From: Phycisphaerae bacterium
GTDB taxonomy: Bacteria; Planctomycetota; Phycisphaerae; UBA1845; PWPN01
Reading direction: 5' to 3'
NCBI GenBank assembly: GCA_035384605.1
Contig: DAOOIV010000031.1
Span: 1 to 48,454, forward strand
DNA: 48,454 nucleotides
The position numbers and the translations under genes are program-made. The notes beneath the pieces were generated by a model, which did not search any database, had not been told where the DNA came from, and saw only the letters and a list, made by a program, of their open reading frames with translations. Below are positions 26,049 through 35,290 of the stretch, in pieces (within the stretch, counting starts at the first letter, position 1; every line of letters begins with the position of its first letter).

Positions 26049-28067
26049 CTAGCCTTTCGTGGGGCCCTGCGAGGCCTGCCGGTTCTCCGCGAAGGACTTC
26101 CAGTTCATACGGGTCTTGATCTGGTCCTGGTCAAACCACCCGACCAAGAGCTCCTGCTGTCGCTGCTTCCGCAGATATGCGACGGCCTGGGTGCGGTACT
26201 GGTCGTAGTCGGCTTTGGTGGGGGGGAGGATCTGCTTCAACTCAATAACAAGCCAGCGCCGTTGTCCGGGTTGCTCCCAGACGAGGACATGGCCGGCGGG
26301 TTGCGTGGTGGTATCACGGGCCATGGCGAAGACCGCCTCGATCAACTCGGGATCCGAGCCAATCCCCGGTATATCGCTTGTTCTCACAAAGGGCGCAGCA
26401 CCGGGGATGGCGATACAGGTCTTGCGGGCGAAAGGTGTCGGACGGCTGAGAGCCGTATCGTCCACCAGCCCCTTGAGTTCTTCGCTGTTGCGTAAGGCAG
26501 CTTCGAGTCCTTGTGTTGCGGCACGTTCGCGAAGGGCCTTGGCGTATTCGCCCGCGCGTTCATAGGCGTGCACGATGCGTGCATCGTTGATCAGGCGCTC
26601 GCGGACAAGGTCGAGGCTTGCCGGGGCCTGTTTGGGTCTGATTTCCACCGTGCGAAAGACGAAGGCGTTACCCTTTGTGTCAGCAAATGGGACGCCGCAG
26701 GTTTCGCGGGGCTTGCGGAAGTAACGATGCTGTTCCGTTCCCTGCTCGGGCGGATCGGCAATTCCCTCGACCAGGAAGGCTGCCTGCGGGAGCGAAAGCC
26801 CATGTTGCACGCCGAGCCTCGCGGTTGCCTGGCCGATTTCGGGGTTCTTCTGGAGGGCCTCCCGTTCGAGCATGGACAGTGAGACATGGCTGACGGCGCC
26901 AGGGTACCTGGCCGACCATTTCATGAGGGCCTTAGCATAGGCATCCTCGGCTTCCGCCGCTTTTGTTGCGGTTTGTTCAGCGACAGGCTGCGTCGTCTTG
27001 GCGGTCCGCGATTCGGTGAGTTCGTCGATGATCTCGCGAGCGATCCGCAGAGCGGCTTCGTCCGCCTTGGCTTTCTGGAGACGGCCGATGACCTCAGCCT
27101 TGGCCTCAGTAAAGGTGGCATATTGTTCTCGCCGCGGCGCGGGCGCCGGGCCTGAAGCGGGGGCGGATTGAGTGGCGACTTCCCGGGAAAACTCGTTCTT
27201 GTGCTTATTCCAATAGTCGTATGCAAAGGTCTCGTCGATCTGCTGCTGACTCTTAAGGGCATCAGCGCTGATTCGCAGGTACTCGATTCGTACACTTTCC
27301 GGCTGCTGGTAGCCGAAATCCAGGCCTTGAGCGTAAGGCCGGCTGGCGGTGTCCTTGTGTTTTTCGAACAATTCGGCCAGTTCTTCATCGGTCGGCGCGT
27401 AGTCCTTGTCGTAGAACCCGGACTGTTCGGTTCCTGCGAGGGTGACCACGACGACGTCGGCTTTCTCGCCGGTTTGGCGGACAAAATCGCGAATGTCGGC
27501 CTCGCTGATCGGAGGCGGCGTGCAGGCAGCCACAGCCTGTTGCCGGACCATCAGGTAGGAGCGAATGGCCTCGTTGATGAGTTTGAGTGGAAAGTTCTGT
27601 CGCAAGCGGGCCAGCGACGGGCCGGTCAATCCTCTTGTCACCTTGAACTCTTCGACGGCTTCGTTTGGCACGAACACTCCATTTCGGCGGGCCTCGGTTA
27701 CAAGGAGGAACCATTCGTCTTCCTCGATGAGGTTCTGTCCCCGCGAAATCAGAATACTCATGCTGTCGTAGTAGCGGGCCCGATCATCGCGATCGCCCAT
27801 TTCCTCGAGAACGGACCTCCAAACCATCTTCCACTCGGTCACGTACCGCAGTTCAGGTGAGTCGAGCACTTCAAGCTGCAGAAGAACAGGGGCGGCATCC
27901 TTCTGCGTGATTTTCTGGCCGGCCAGCGTGCCTCGCTCGAAGTCGTCGCGCGTTGTGCGCTTCAGCAGGAGGCTCTGCAGCGCATCGCCTGCCAGCCAGA
28001 TAACCAAGAGCAAGGCCATGAAAACCGCGAGAAGGTGCTTGGTGTATTTCCGGAAAAACTTCATCAT
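26049..28067 (-). CDS. Membrane-anchored SurA/PpiD-like periplasmic chaperone
   Basis: A 672-residue protein starting at a double ATG (28067/28064). The N terminus FRKYTKHLLAVFMALLLVIWLAGDA gives a short cytoplasmic tail and one membrane anchor, leaving the rest in the periplasm as in PpiD. The region ~50-200 (LISRGQNLIEEDEWFLLVTEARRNGVFVPNEAVEEF...) resembles SurA/PpiD N-terminal chaperone helices. Residues ~225-300 contain tandem DEELAELFEKHKD and YLRISADALKSQQQIDETFAYDYWNKHKNEF modules. A clear parvulin (PpiC) active-site block is not visible, so it may be a chaperone without isomerase activity. It is convergent with the phosphodiesterase. Confidence 0.7.
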   Translation of the reverse strand: MMKFFRKYTKHLLAVFMALLLVIWLAGDALQSLLLKRTTRDDFERGTLAGQKITQKDAAPVLLQLEVLDSPELRYVTEWKMVWRSVLEEMGDRDDRARYYDSMSILISRGQNLIEEDEWFLLVTEARRNGVFVPNEAVEEFKVTRGLTGPSLARLRQNFPLKLINEAIRSYLMVRQQAVAACTPPPISEADIRDFVRQTGEKADVVVVTLAGTEQSGFYDKDYAPTDEELAELFEKHKDTASRPYAQGLDFGYQQPESVRIEYLRISADALKSQQQIDETFAYDYWNKHKNEFSREVATQSAPASGPAPAPRREQYATFTEAKAEVIGRLQKAKADEAALRIAREIIDELTESRTAKTTQPVAEQTATKAAEAEDAYAKALMKWSARYPGAVSHVSLSMLEREALQKNPEIGQATARLGVQHGLSLPQAAFLVEGIADPPEQGTEQHRYFRKPRETCGVPFADTKGNAFVFRTVEIRPKQAPASLDLVRERLINDARIVHAYERAGEYAKALRERAATQGLEAALRNSEELKGLVDDTALSRPTPFARKTCIAIPGAAPFVRTSDIPGIGSDPELIEAVFAMARDTTTQPAGHVLVWEQPGQRRWLVIELKQILPPTKADYDQYRTQAVAYLRKQRQQELLVGWFDQDQIKTRMNWKSFAENRQASQGPTKG

Positions 28068-28634
28068 AGCAGTATGTTCCCGTCAAACAATGTCCATACG
28101 CGCCGCCAGTTGCAGAATCAAGCAGAATACCGGCGTGCATGCCAAAAGCAAGGAGCGACGGTCGGGGGGGCGCAGGGCATTGAAGGTGTGACCGTCCGGG
28201 AGGCTCATTGAGAGACTCGGTAGCAAGCGAGGGGCCTTTGCCCGATTTGCATGAGCGGTCCAGGGCAGTCCATGGCGGAAGGCGGCCAAGACCGCAGGGT
28301 GGAGGCTCTTATGGTCTGGGGTTTGAAGTGTTCATAACATCTTTACTTCTGGACTGTCACGGACGCTTTGGCCTGCGCAGTAAGACCGATAACTGGTAAG
28401 GTGGGTAAGGTCGGGCTATCATTTGATTTCTGTCGCGACTTTCAGTAATCAGAAACGCCCCAAAGTGCCGGAAAGAGGCGTTGTAGTCTCTCACACGGGT
28501 GGTCGATTGAGATTGAGATGCCCTCGTTATTTAAGCGGCGGGGTCGTTGTGGCCGCGTATTCGGTATGATTTCGAGACTTCGCGGGGGGCGGCACTTGAA
28601 GGCAGCCTGTTCACTCGGATGATTGAGACCAGAT
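28068..28634. other. Divergent intergenic region between the PpiD-like gene and topA
   Basis: About 570 bases with no recognised gene. The proximal topA side (28500-28540) has AT-rich text with TTGAGA (28507-28512) and TATTTA (28528-28533), 15 bases apart, too short a spacing for a confident promoter. Promoters for both flanking genes must lie here, but I cannot assign them. Confidence 0.35.
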
Positions 28635-31600
28635 ATGGCGGCGAAGGAAAAGGTCAGTCCGAAACACACCTCCAAGCCTAAGGCGGGCCGCAACGCAAGC
28701 GCTCTGCGATCAAGAAACATGCGCGCGAAAGGCGCACCAGTCGCGACGGAAGAGACTAAGTCTGAGACCTCGGGCGAGCAGAACAAGGCACAGGCTCGCG
28801 TCAAGGGACGAGAATCCGCCGGTTCCAAAGCTCTCGTTATCGTGGAATCACCTGCCAAGGCCAAAACCATCAACAAGTATCTGGGTGGAGGGTACGTGGT
28901 CAAAGCTTCCGTGGGCCATGTTCGAGATCTGCCGGAGCGAGGCCTTGGTGTCGAGATCGACCGCGGCTTCGCGCCGACCTACGAGTTGGTCCCAGGGCGG
29001 CGAAAGGTGGTCAGCGAACTGAAGAAGCTGGCCGAGAGGGCCCCGGCCGTGTACCTGGCGACGGACCTTGATCGCGAGGGAGAGGCCATTGCGTGGCATC
29101 TGGCGCAGGCCCTGGACCTGGATGAGTCGAAGATCAGGCGAGTCATATTCAATGAGATCACGCGGTCGGCGATCCAGGAAGCATTCAGTCACCCCCGGCA
29201 CATCGACATGGACAAGGTGAACGCCCAGCAGGCACGGCGCATTCTTGACCGGATCGTAGGCTACGAACTGAGCCCGCTGTTGTGGAAGAAAGTGGCGAAG
29301 GGCTTGTCGGCGGGGCGGGTTCAGTCAGTTGCCCTTCGGCTCATCGTGGAGCGTGAAAAGGAGATCAAGGATTTCATCCCAAGCGAGTACTGGGATATCG
29401 GGGCTTACTTTGCGCGGGACCCGGCCGAGGGCGAGCGTCTGGAACCCATGTGGCGGGAGTTCCTGTCCGGAGGCGAAAAGGAGCGCACGCTGAAGGAAAT
29501 GGGTGAATGGCTGGCTCAGCATAGCGCGTTTGGGGCCACCATGGTTGCGTTGGATGGTCGGCCTTTCAAGCCCACAGGTTCATACGACGCTGCGGCGGGC
29601 GCGGATAGAGCCTTTGTCAGCGCAGTCGGTCAGGCCAGAGAGGCGGCAGAGGCGCTGGGTGTACGGATCGAACGACAGAACGAGGTTCCCTGGCCTGAGT
29701 ACGAGCATCGCGGTTTGCGCAAGGTGACATTGGCGGGCAGGCTTGACCGGCAGCAAGCGCCGGCTTTCACGGTCACCGACGTCCAGAAGCGCCGCGCGCT
29801 GACCAAGCCGAGCCCGCCGTTCACAACGGCGACGTTGCAGCAGGCTGCGAGCAGTCACCTGCACTTATCGGCGTCGAGGACCATGAGGCTGGCTCAGGAG
29901 CTCTATGAGGGGATCGAGCTGGCCGGCGAGGACGGTCCCGTGGCGTTGATCACGTACATGCGCACTGATTCTACGAACCTGAGCGCCGAGTCGGTCAAGG
30001 CGGCGCGGGAATGGATCAGCGAGAATTGCGGCCGGCGGTATCTGCCGGACGAACCGAACGTCTACGCTTCCGGCAAGCGGGCGCAGGAAGCGCACGAGGC
30101 GATTCGGCCGACGGATGTTACTCGAACGCCGGAATCGTTGAAAGGACATCTTGCCGCTCCCCTGCAAAAGCTGTACGAGCTGATCTGGCGCCGCTTTGTG
30201 GCCTGTCAGATGACGCCGGCGGAATGGGACTCGACCACGGTGCTGATTCAGGCGAAGACCGTGTTGGGGGAGGCCGAATTCAGGGCGACCGGGCGCACGC
30301 TGGCGTTCGATGGATTCTACAAGGTTATGGGGATTCCGCATTCGACGGTGGAACAGAGTCTGCCGGACCTGACGCCGGGACAGGTTGTTGGGCCGATCGA
30401 GATCAAGCCTGCGCAGCGTTTCACCAGCCCGCCTCCCCGGTATACCGAAGCCTCGCTGGTCAAACGGATGGAGGCCGAAGGGATCGGTCGGCCCAGCACC
30501 TATGCGGCAATCATCCAGACGATGCTTGACCGTGGCTACGTGGAAGAGGTTGATCGACGCCTTTTCGCGACCGACAAAGGCACGATCGTAACCGACAAGC
30601 TGGTTGCCCACTTCCCGGACGTGATGGACGTGAAGTTCACGTCCTTCATGGAGGATGAGCTCGACAAGATTGAGGAGGCACACCTCGACTGGAACCAGGT
30701 TCTCCATGAGTTCTACGACCCATTCCACACCGATCTGGTTCGGGCCCACGAGGAGATGGAGGCGGCCAAGGCGGAGCCCAGCCCATACAAGTGCGAGTTG
30801 TGTGGGGGCGACATGGTATACCGGTGGGGCCGAACGGGGCGGTTTCTGTCGTGCGGCAAGTATCCCAAGTGCAAGGGAGCATTCAACATTGACCGCCAAG
30901 GGAGACCGATCAGACCTCAGGTGGTGTCGACGAAGTGCGAGAAATGCGGCAAAGACATGGTTTTGCGACAATCGCGACATGGTTCGTTCCTGGGATGCAG
31001 CGGTTATCCCGAATGCACGAACACCATTCCCTGCGACCAGACGGGCCAACCGTTGCGGCTGGTTAAGGAAACCGAGATCGAGGAGCCCTGCCCCGAGTGC
31101 GGCGTCGGCACGCTCAAGGTTCGTGGAAGGGGCATAAAGACTTTTCTGGGCTGTGACCAGTATCCGCGATGCAAGGTGACGAAACCGTTGCCGGAGGGTG
31201 TTCGTCTGGAGCGGAAGGCCCAACCTGCAGTCGAGGCCGGAGTAACCTGCGAACGCTGCGGACGTCCGATGTTGATTCGCAAAGGCAGGCGGGGCGAGTT
31301 CGTTGCTTGCAGCGGCTTCCCGCGGTGCCGAAACACCAAGCCGATCGAAGAGCTTGCTAAGCTGAAAACCGAGGCGGGCACGACGACGTCCGACGCGCAT
31401 GCGGCTGATCCGGCGTCAGGCGATGTTTCATCCAAGCCGGCGAGGCGCACTCGTCGTGCAGCTGAGCCCGGGGCAGGGGATTCGAAGGCCATCAGTGAGG
31501 GCAAGGGTTCCCCTCCGCCGGGTTTTGCGTGGACGCGCACGGGCAAGCTGGTGATTGAGACATGGCCCGAAGTCCCGCTGTCCTGCCCGGAGTGCGGCAG

Positions 31601-31895
31601 GCCATTGCAGCTCAAGAGCGGCAGGTTCGGCCCGTTTTTCAGTTGCAGCAACTTTCCGCAGTGCCGTTGCTCGGTCAATCTGCGCGGTGAGGCCAAAAAA
31701 CGGGCGGAGATCGAGATGCCGCCTCCGCCCCGGCCTAAACCGGTCCCCACGGACATCGTCTGCGAGGAGTGTGGTGAGCCGATGATGATTCGTTCGGGCC
31801 GATCGGGGAAGTTCCTGGGATGCAGCAAGTATCCCAAGTGCAGGAATACCAAGCCCGTGCCATCGGAGTTGCTCCTCGGCGTCAAGTCCTCCTAA
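28635..31895 (+). CDS. topA: DNA topoisomerase I with six C-terminal zinc ribbons
   Basis: Type IA topoisomerase that relaxes negative supercoils. 1086 residues from the ATG at 28635 (a TTG at 28623 is in frame). After a basic, low-complexity extension (~1-68), the TOPRIM domain begins KALVIVESPAKAKTINKYLGGG, with the acidic triad region TDLDREGEAIAWH. The catalytic tyrosine is in ALITYMRTDSTNLS near residue 440. GIGRPSTYAAIIQTMLDRGYV follows near 615. The C terminus carries six four-cysteine ribbons, near residues 715, 765, 815, 870, 975 and 1045. The sixth ends in CSKYPKCRNTKPVPSE. The N-terminal extension contains a translated copy of dispersed repeat family A, and the TAA stop lies inside another copy. 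Confidence 0.95.
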   Translation: MAAKEKVSPKHTSKPKAGRNASALRSRNMRAKGAPVATEETKSETSGEQNKAQARVKGRESAGSKALVIVESPAKAKTINKYLGGGYVVKASVGHVRDLPERGLGVEIDRGFAPTYELVPGRRKVVSELKKLAERAPAVYLATDLDREGEAIAWHLAQALDLDESKIRRVIFNEITRSAIQEAFSHPRHIDMDKVNAQQARRILDRIVGYELSPLLWKKVAKGLSAGRVQSVALRLIVEREKEIKDFIPSEYWDIGAYFARDPAEGERLEPMWREFLSGGEKERTLKEMGEWLAQHSAFGATMVALDGRPFKPTGSYDAAAGADRAFVSAVGQAREAAEALGVRIERQNEVPWPEYEHRGLRKVTLAGRLDRQQAPAFTVTDVQKRRALTKPSPPFTTATLQQAASSHLHLSASRTMRLAQELYEGIELAGEDGPVALITYMRTDSTNLSAESVKAAREWISENCGRRYLPDEPNVYASGKRAQEAHEAIRPTDVTRTPESLKGHLAAPLQKLYELIWRRFVACQMTPAEWDSTTVLIQAKTVLGEAEFRATGRTLAFDGFYKVMGIPHSTVEQSLPDLTPGQVVGPIEIKPAQRFTSPPPRYTEASLVKRMEAEGIGRPSTYAAIIQTMLDRGYVEEVDRRLFATDKGTIVTDKLVAHFPDVMDVKFTSFMEDELDKIEEAHLDWNQVLHEFYDPFHTDLVRAHEEMEAAKAEPSPYKCELCGGDMVYRWGRTGRFLSCGKYPKCKGAFNIDRQGRPIRPQVVSTKCEKCGKDMVLRQSRHGSFLGCSGYPECTNTIPCDQTGQPLRLVKETEIEEPCPECGVGTLKVRGRGIKTFLGCDQYPRCKVTKPLPEGVRLERKAQPAVEAGVTCERCGRPMLIRKGRRGEFVACSGFPRCRNTKPIEELAKLKTEAGTTTSDAHAADPASGDVSSKPARRTRRAAEPGAGDSKAISEGKGSPPPGFAWTRTGKLVIETWPEVPLSCPECGRPLQLKSGRFGPFFSCSNFPQCRCSVNLRGEAKKRAEIEMPPPPRPKPVPTDIVCEECGEPMMIRSGRSGKFLGCSKYPKCRNTKPVPSELLLGVKSS
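28677..28766 (+). repeat. Dispersed repeat family A copy inside topA coding sequence
   Basis: It starts cctaaggcgggccgc and shares ctgcgatc-aagaaacatgcgcgc, the gcaccagt-gcgacggaag stretch and the agactaag boundary with the copy at 111-172. It lacks about 13-16 bases present in the other copies between ggcgg and gggccgc. It is translated in frame as roughly KAGRNASALRSRNMRAKGAP and the residues that follow, ahead of the TOPRIM domain. Confidence 0.75.
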
Positions 31896-31990
31896 GGCGG
31901 ACCGCCCTTATGCGGGCCGCGACCCAAACGCACCGCGATGTAGAAACATGCGCGCAAAACACAACCCAGTTTCGCCGTAAGACCCCAAAG
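31891..31990 (+). repeat. Dispersed repeat family A copy at the topA stop codon
   Basis: The copy begins cctaaggcggaccgcc, and its second to fourth codon-sized letters (TAA, 31893-31895) are the topA stop codon. It contains two near-perfect palindromes, GGCGGaCCGCC and GCGGgCCGC, then the core gaaacatgcgcgcaaaac. It fills the whole gap between topA and the convergent voltage-sensor gene, ending two bases before that gene's stop. Confidence 0.75.
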
Positions 31991-31992
31991 GA

Positions 31993-32787
31993 CTACGGTG
32001 TTGTCTTGTCAGATTCTGCGCGTTTACGGTCAGCGGAATGGTGAAGCATCTGTTCGAGTTCGTGGATGCGCGCGTTGAGTCGCTTGATTTCCGCAATCAG
32101 ACAGGCTTGCGACCATCGCTCGTACTGAGGAGCCTGGCCGTCCGCCTGAGGGGGGCGAAATCGGTCGAGAATCCGCCGCACGAATTCGAGCCCGAGTACC
32201 GTGGCCGCAGCGGTCTGAAACAGTTTCGTGATAACGCCGCGTATCGTAAAAAGCCGCGATACCCGCGTGACCTCTGCGGCGCGAACGACGCGCAGAGCAC
32301 GGAGCGGGCGCAGGAGCGGCAAGGCGACGATGGCGATGTCAAGCCAGTTCCGGGTCACGTACCGCCAGCGGGATTCGGCGATCGACACTTTTATGATGAA
32401 TTCCACGAGAAAGGCGAGCCAGATGATTGCGCCGCCGACGCAAATTGCCACGCGGGCTGCGGGGTGAGCGGCGTTGATCCGATCGCCGTATGACCACTCG
32501 ATCAGCAGGATGGGCAGAACAAGCAGTGCCAGAATCAGCATGGGCGCGTGGAAGTAGTGCTCCACGCGTGCCCGATGCGTGTCATCAACTTCGAGCCAGC
32601 CGTACACGGGTATGAAGATGCGCCGGGCGCCGGTGGGGCAGGCGTAGGGCGGACAGGGGTGCCGGCACCACCACCGGGCCGCACGGCGGGTCCGGCCATC
32701 TGCTATCGGGCTTTGCGTATCCGCCGATGCCGGGGGCTGGTCGTCCTTCGGCGCAGGCACGAGACTTTCATGCGTCGTATTGGTCAC
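31993..32787 (-). CDS. Voltage-sensor-only membrane protein with C-terminal coiled coil
   Basis: A 264-residue protein of the ion-channel (Ion_trans) superfamily, starting at GTG 32787 with GGAG nine bases upstream. After a ~78-residue cytoplasmic N terminus, four membrane segments are visible: S1 (PMLILALLVLPILLIEW, ~81-97), S2 (VAICVGGAIIWLAFLVEFIIK, ~113-133, with the acidic residue of a charge-transfer centre), S3 (NWLDIAIVALPLL, ~147-159) and an S4-like helix with arginine at every third position (RPLRALRVVR, ~160-170), then RVSRL. No S5-pore-S6 or TVGYG-type filter follows. Instead there is a soluble tail with a heptad-like stretch, ACLIAEIKRLNARIHELEQML. This layout recalls Hv1 proton channels; conduction is inference only. 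Confidence 0.7.
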   Translation of the reverse strand: MTNTTHESLVPAPKDDQPPASADTQSPIADGRTRRAARWWCRHPCPPYACPTGARRIFIPVYGWLEVDDTHRARVEHYFHAPMLILALLVLPILLIEWSYGDRINAAHPAARVAICVGGAIIWLAFLVEFIIKVSIAESRWRYVTRNWLDIAIVALPLLRPLRALRVVRAAEVTRVSRLFTIRGVITKLFQTAAATVLGLEFVRRILDRFRPPQADGQAPQYERWSQACLIAEIKRLNARIHELEQMLHHSADRKRAESDKTTP

Positions 32788-32855
32788 CCTTGTCGTCTCC
32801 GGTTACGGCTCACCACTTAACCGGCCGGAGAGCTGTCGCCCATCTTCGCAGGCGA

Positions 32856-35213
32856 TCAATCCCCGACGGTGACGAGGCGACTCACATAGCGGAAGTTGCC
32901 TCGTTCGTCCTCCACCCGGATAGCGATCCGATGTTCACCCGTGTCAAGATCATCGACCGTGAAGGTGACGGTTTCACTGGGCTCGTCGAAGATGTTGTCA
33001 TCAGACGCCAACGGGGTCCACTTCTCGTCGCTATCGACGTTGTAGCTTGCCCCGGCGATCCGGCTGAGGGCGTCGTGACAGATGAAGCTGATGCGGACCG
33101 CTCTCTTTCCTTTCGGGGTGATCGAGTCGACGGTCACGTCCGGAGGCGTGTTGTCCACGAGAATCATGTCGCTGATGCGGGCGGCGCTCAGGTCGGTTCC
33201 GGGCGGGTTGGCCTTGCTGTCCTTGGCCAGAACCCGAACCTCGTACTTGCCGTCGGGGACAGTTCGGGTATCCCAGATGTGCAGGGGCTCGGAGAGGTCC
33301 TTGGCGATGCGAATCCATCGCCGGGCGTTCGGTTCGCGATAGAACACCTCGAATGTCAGCGGGTCGCCGTTAGGATCGCCGGCGTTCCATTTTACGACCC
33401 AGTTATATTTGGGACCGCTTGCCTCCTCCCCGCCGCTGAAGCCGGAGGCGCCGGCCGCCATTTTCACCTTTGGCGAGGCGGTGGGTTTCTTGGCCTCATC
33501 GAGGGCAGCCAGCACCTCAACACTGGTTATTTGTGGTGCCCGGTTGGGCTGGATACGAAAGATCTCGACGGATCGCAGAACGGGGGTTGCATCCGGCACG
33601 GTGGTCTCGAAGGAGACGCGATATTGCAGGAAGCGGGCACTGGCCGAAAGGATGGACTGGGGATAAGTGGCGTCCATTTCGGATGACCAGTCCTCCCATG
33701 CCTCGGACTCTTCATCCTCGACGTTGCTGCTGCGCGTGGCGATGCTCAGTTTGGTGCCGGTTGGAACGGTGGCGTTCCAGCGGACGCGGCCCCAGGCGCT
33801 GATCTGCTCGGCATCAAGCACCTTGCTCGTCAGAGTTCCCTTGGCGGCATAGCGGTCTGCGAGTTCGACTACCGTGGCCGCGTTGGCCGTGCCGATCAAC
33901 AGGCGATTATCCGGAAGGCGCAGCAGGCACGTTGCCTGGGCGGCCTCGAGCCTGGCCAACATAACGATGCGATCGGCATTCGGCGTCAAGGCGTAGATTC
34001 GACCTTCGTTGCCGGTAGCTGCGTAGAGGGTTCCGTCGGCCTCGGCCATGCCGAGGATCATGACCGGCTCGCGAAAGATCTCGGTGACAAAACCATCAGT
34101 GTCGATTCGGTAGATGGCGTTGCCGCCGGTCTTGGTCCCAGGGACTCCTCCACCGACCGCGCGCCCCACCCGCGAAAGGAGGCCGGCCTGTTGGGTGGCG
34201 GGGCCGGCGGTAGAACCATCGTCCCCGGCGTCCTCATCATCATCGGACGTACCGGCCCGGCTTTCAGGCTGCGAGGCCGGCGCGGTGCTGGAACCTGCGG
34301 CCGGCTGCGAGGCCGTCCGAGGCGTGCCGGTTTTAAGAAGCGAAAGAATACCTTTACCAGTTGAGCCCTCGGCTCTCTGGGTCTCAGGCCTGCCGCCGGG
34401 CTTATCGGCGACGGTACGGCCCGGCCGAGCGCCTTCGGCATCGGCGGTGGAAGCGTACAGGTTGCCCTGGGCATCGAAGACGATAGCGCTGATTTCGGGC
34501 TCCTTCGCATCGTAAACGACGAAGACCTGTCCGCCGGCGGGGTCGACCCGGTACACCAACCCGTCCTCATCCGTCCCGGCGTAAATGAACCCATCCGGCG
34601 CAAACGCCATGCAGAGAACGTTTTTCGGCTTGAGGTCGCACAGAACCTTGCTCTTGGAGCCGTCGGGCTCGATTTTGAAAATCTGCCCTTTGTTTCCGGT
34701 GGCCGCATAAACCTCACCTTCGACGCCTCGGACCATCGCCCAGATGTATACCGCCTTAGGGGGCTCATGAAAGACGCGGCTCCTGCCGTTGCCGTCGATG
34801 AGATAGATCTTCGCCTGCGGGCCGCCTCCGGTGCCGGCCAGGAGATTGCCATCCTTGGTGAACAGGAGGGACAGCACGGTGCCGCCCTCCGGAAGGGTCG
34901 CGAACTCCGTCACCTTCTCGCCGTCCACGCGATAGATGATTCCCTTCGGCCCTGTCGCAAGGTAGATCCTGCCGTCACCTGCTCTGGCGATGGCATTGAC
35001 CACCTGGCCCTGCTCCTTCAATTCATGAAGGACCCTAGTCTGCCGGCCGAGTGTCACTTCGCCAAGAGATGAGACGACCGTGCCGTCGAGCTTGCCCTCG
35101 TTGAAATCCTTGGGCTGTTCGTGCAACCAGGTGGCAGGGCGCACGCCGAAGGTCGGGCAGGCGGCCGCCAGGCTGATCATCGCACACAAAATGGTCGGAC
35201 GTGATGGGTGCAT
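32856..35213 (-). CDS. Secreted beta-propeller protein with C-terminal Fn3-like region
   Basis: A 785-residue exported protein with an N-terminal signal sequence (PTILCAMISLAAACPTFG). From ~65 to ~260 and again ~370-450 it has six-bladed-propeller-like repeats, each about 45 residues: DGRIYLATGPKGIIYRVDG, DGNLLAGTGGGPQAKIYLIDG, EGEVYAATGNKGQIFKIEPDG, DGFIYAGTDEDGLVYRVDPAG, DGTLYAATGNEGRIYALTP. A Ser/Ala/Pro/Gly-rich linker (~270-350) splits the propeller. The C-terminal third looks like Fn3/Ig-type beta domains (WNAGDPNGDPLTFEVFYREPN and DKYEVRV-type text). No catalytic motif is recognised. It starts at ATG 35213. It follows the S55 protein by 77 bases on the same strand and may share its transcript. 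Confidence 0.75.
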   Translation of the reverse strand: MHPSRPTILCAMISLAAACPTFGVRPATWLHEQPKDFNEGKLDGTVVSSLGEVTLGRQTRVLHELKEQGQVVNAIARAGDGRIYLATGPKGIIYRVDGEKVTEFATLPEGGTVLSLLFTKDGNLLAGTGGGPQAKIYLIDGNGRSRVFHEPPKAVYIWAMVRGVEGEVYAATGNKGQIFKIEPDGSKSKVLCDLKPKNVLCMAFAPDGFIYAGTDEDGLVYRVDPAGGQVFVVYDAKEPEISAIVFDAQGNLYASTADAEGARPGRTVADKPGGRPETQRAEGSTGKGILSLLKTGTPRTASQPAAGSSTAPASQPESRAGTSDDDEDAGDDGSTAGPATQQAGLLSRVGRAVGGGVPGTKTGGNAIYRIDTDGFVTEIFREPVMILGMAEADGTLYAATGNEGRIYALTPNADRIVMLARLEAAQATCLLRLPDNRLLIGTANAATVVELADRYAAKGTLTSKVLDAEQISAWGRVRWNATVPTGTKLSIATRSSNVEDEESEAWEDWSSEMDATYPQSILSASARFLQYRVSFETTVPDATPVLRSVEIFRIQPNRAPQITSVEVLAALDEAKKPTASPKVKMAAGASGFSGGEEASGPKYNWVVKWNAGDPNGDPLTFEVFYREPNARRWIRIAKDLSEPLHIWDTRTVPDGKYEVRVLAKDSKANPPGTDLSAARISDMILVDNTPPDVTVDSITPKGKRAVRISFICHDALSRIAGASYNVDSDEKWTPLASDDNIFDEPSETVTFTVDDLDTGEHRIAIRVEDERGNFRYVSRLVTVGD

Positions 35214-35290
35214 AATTCACACTTTCTTAAAGTAGGACGCAGCAGCTCGAGCTACCTCTGATTCATCCCGGCAGGCCGGCGTCTATGACA

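Noticed and set aside
29865..31400. 511-codon minus-strand frame inside topA
   Set aside because: Shadow of topA; Arg/Leu-rich composition and no motif.
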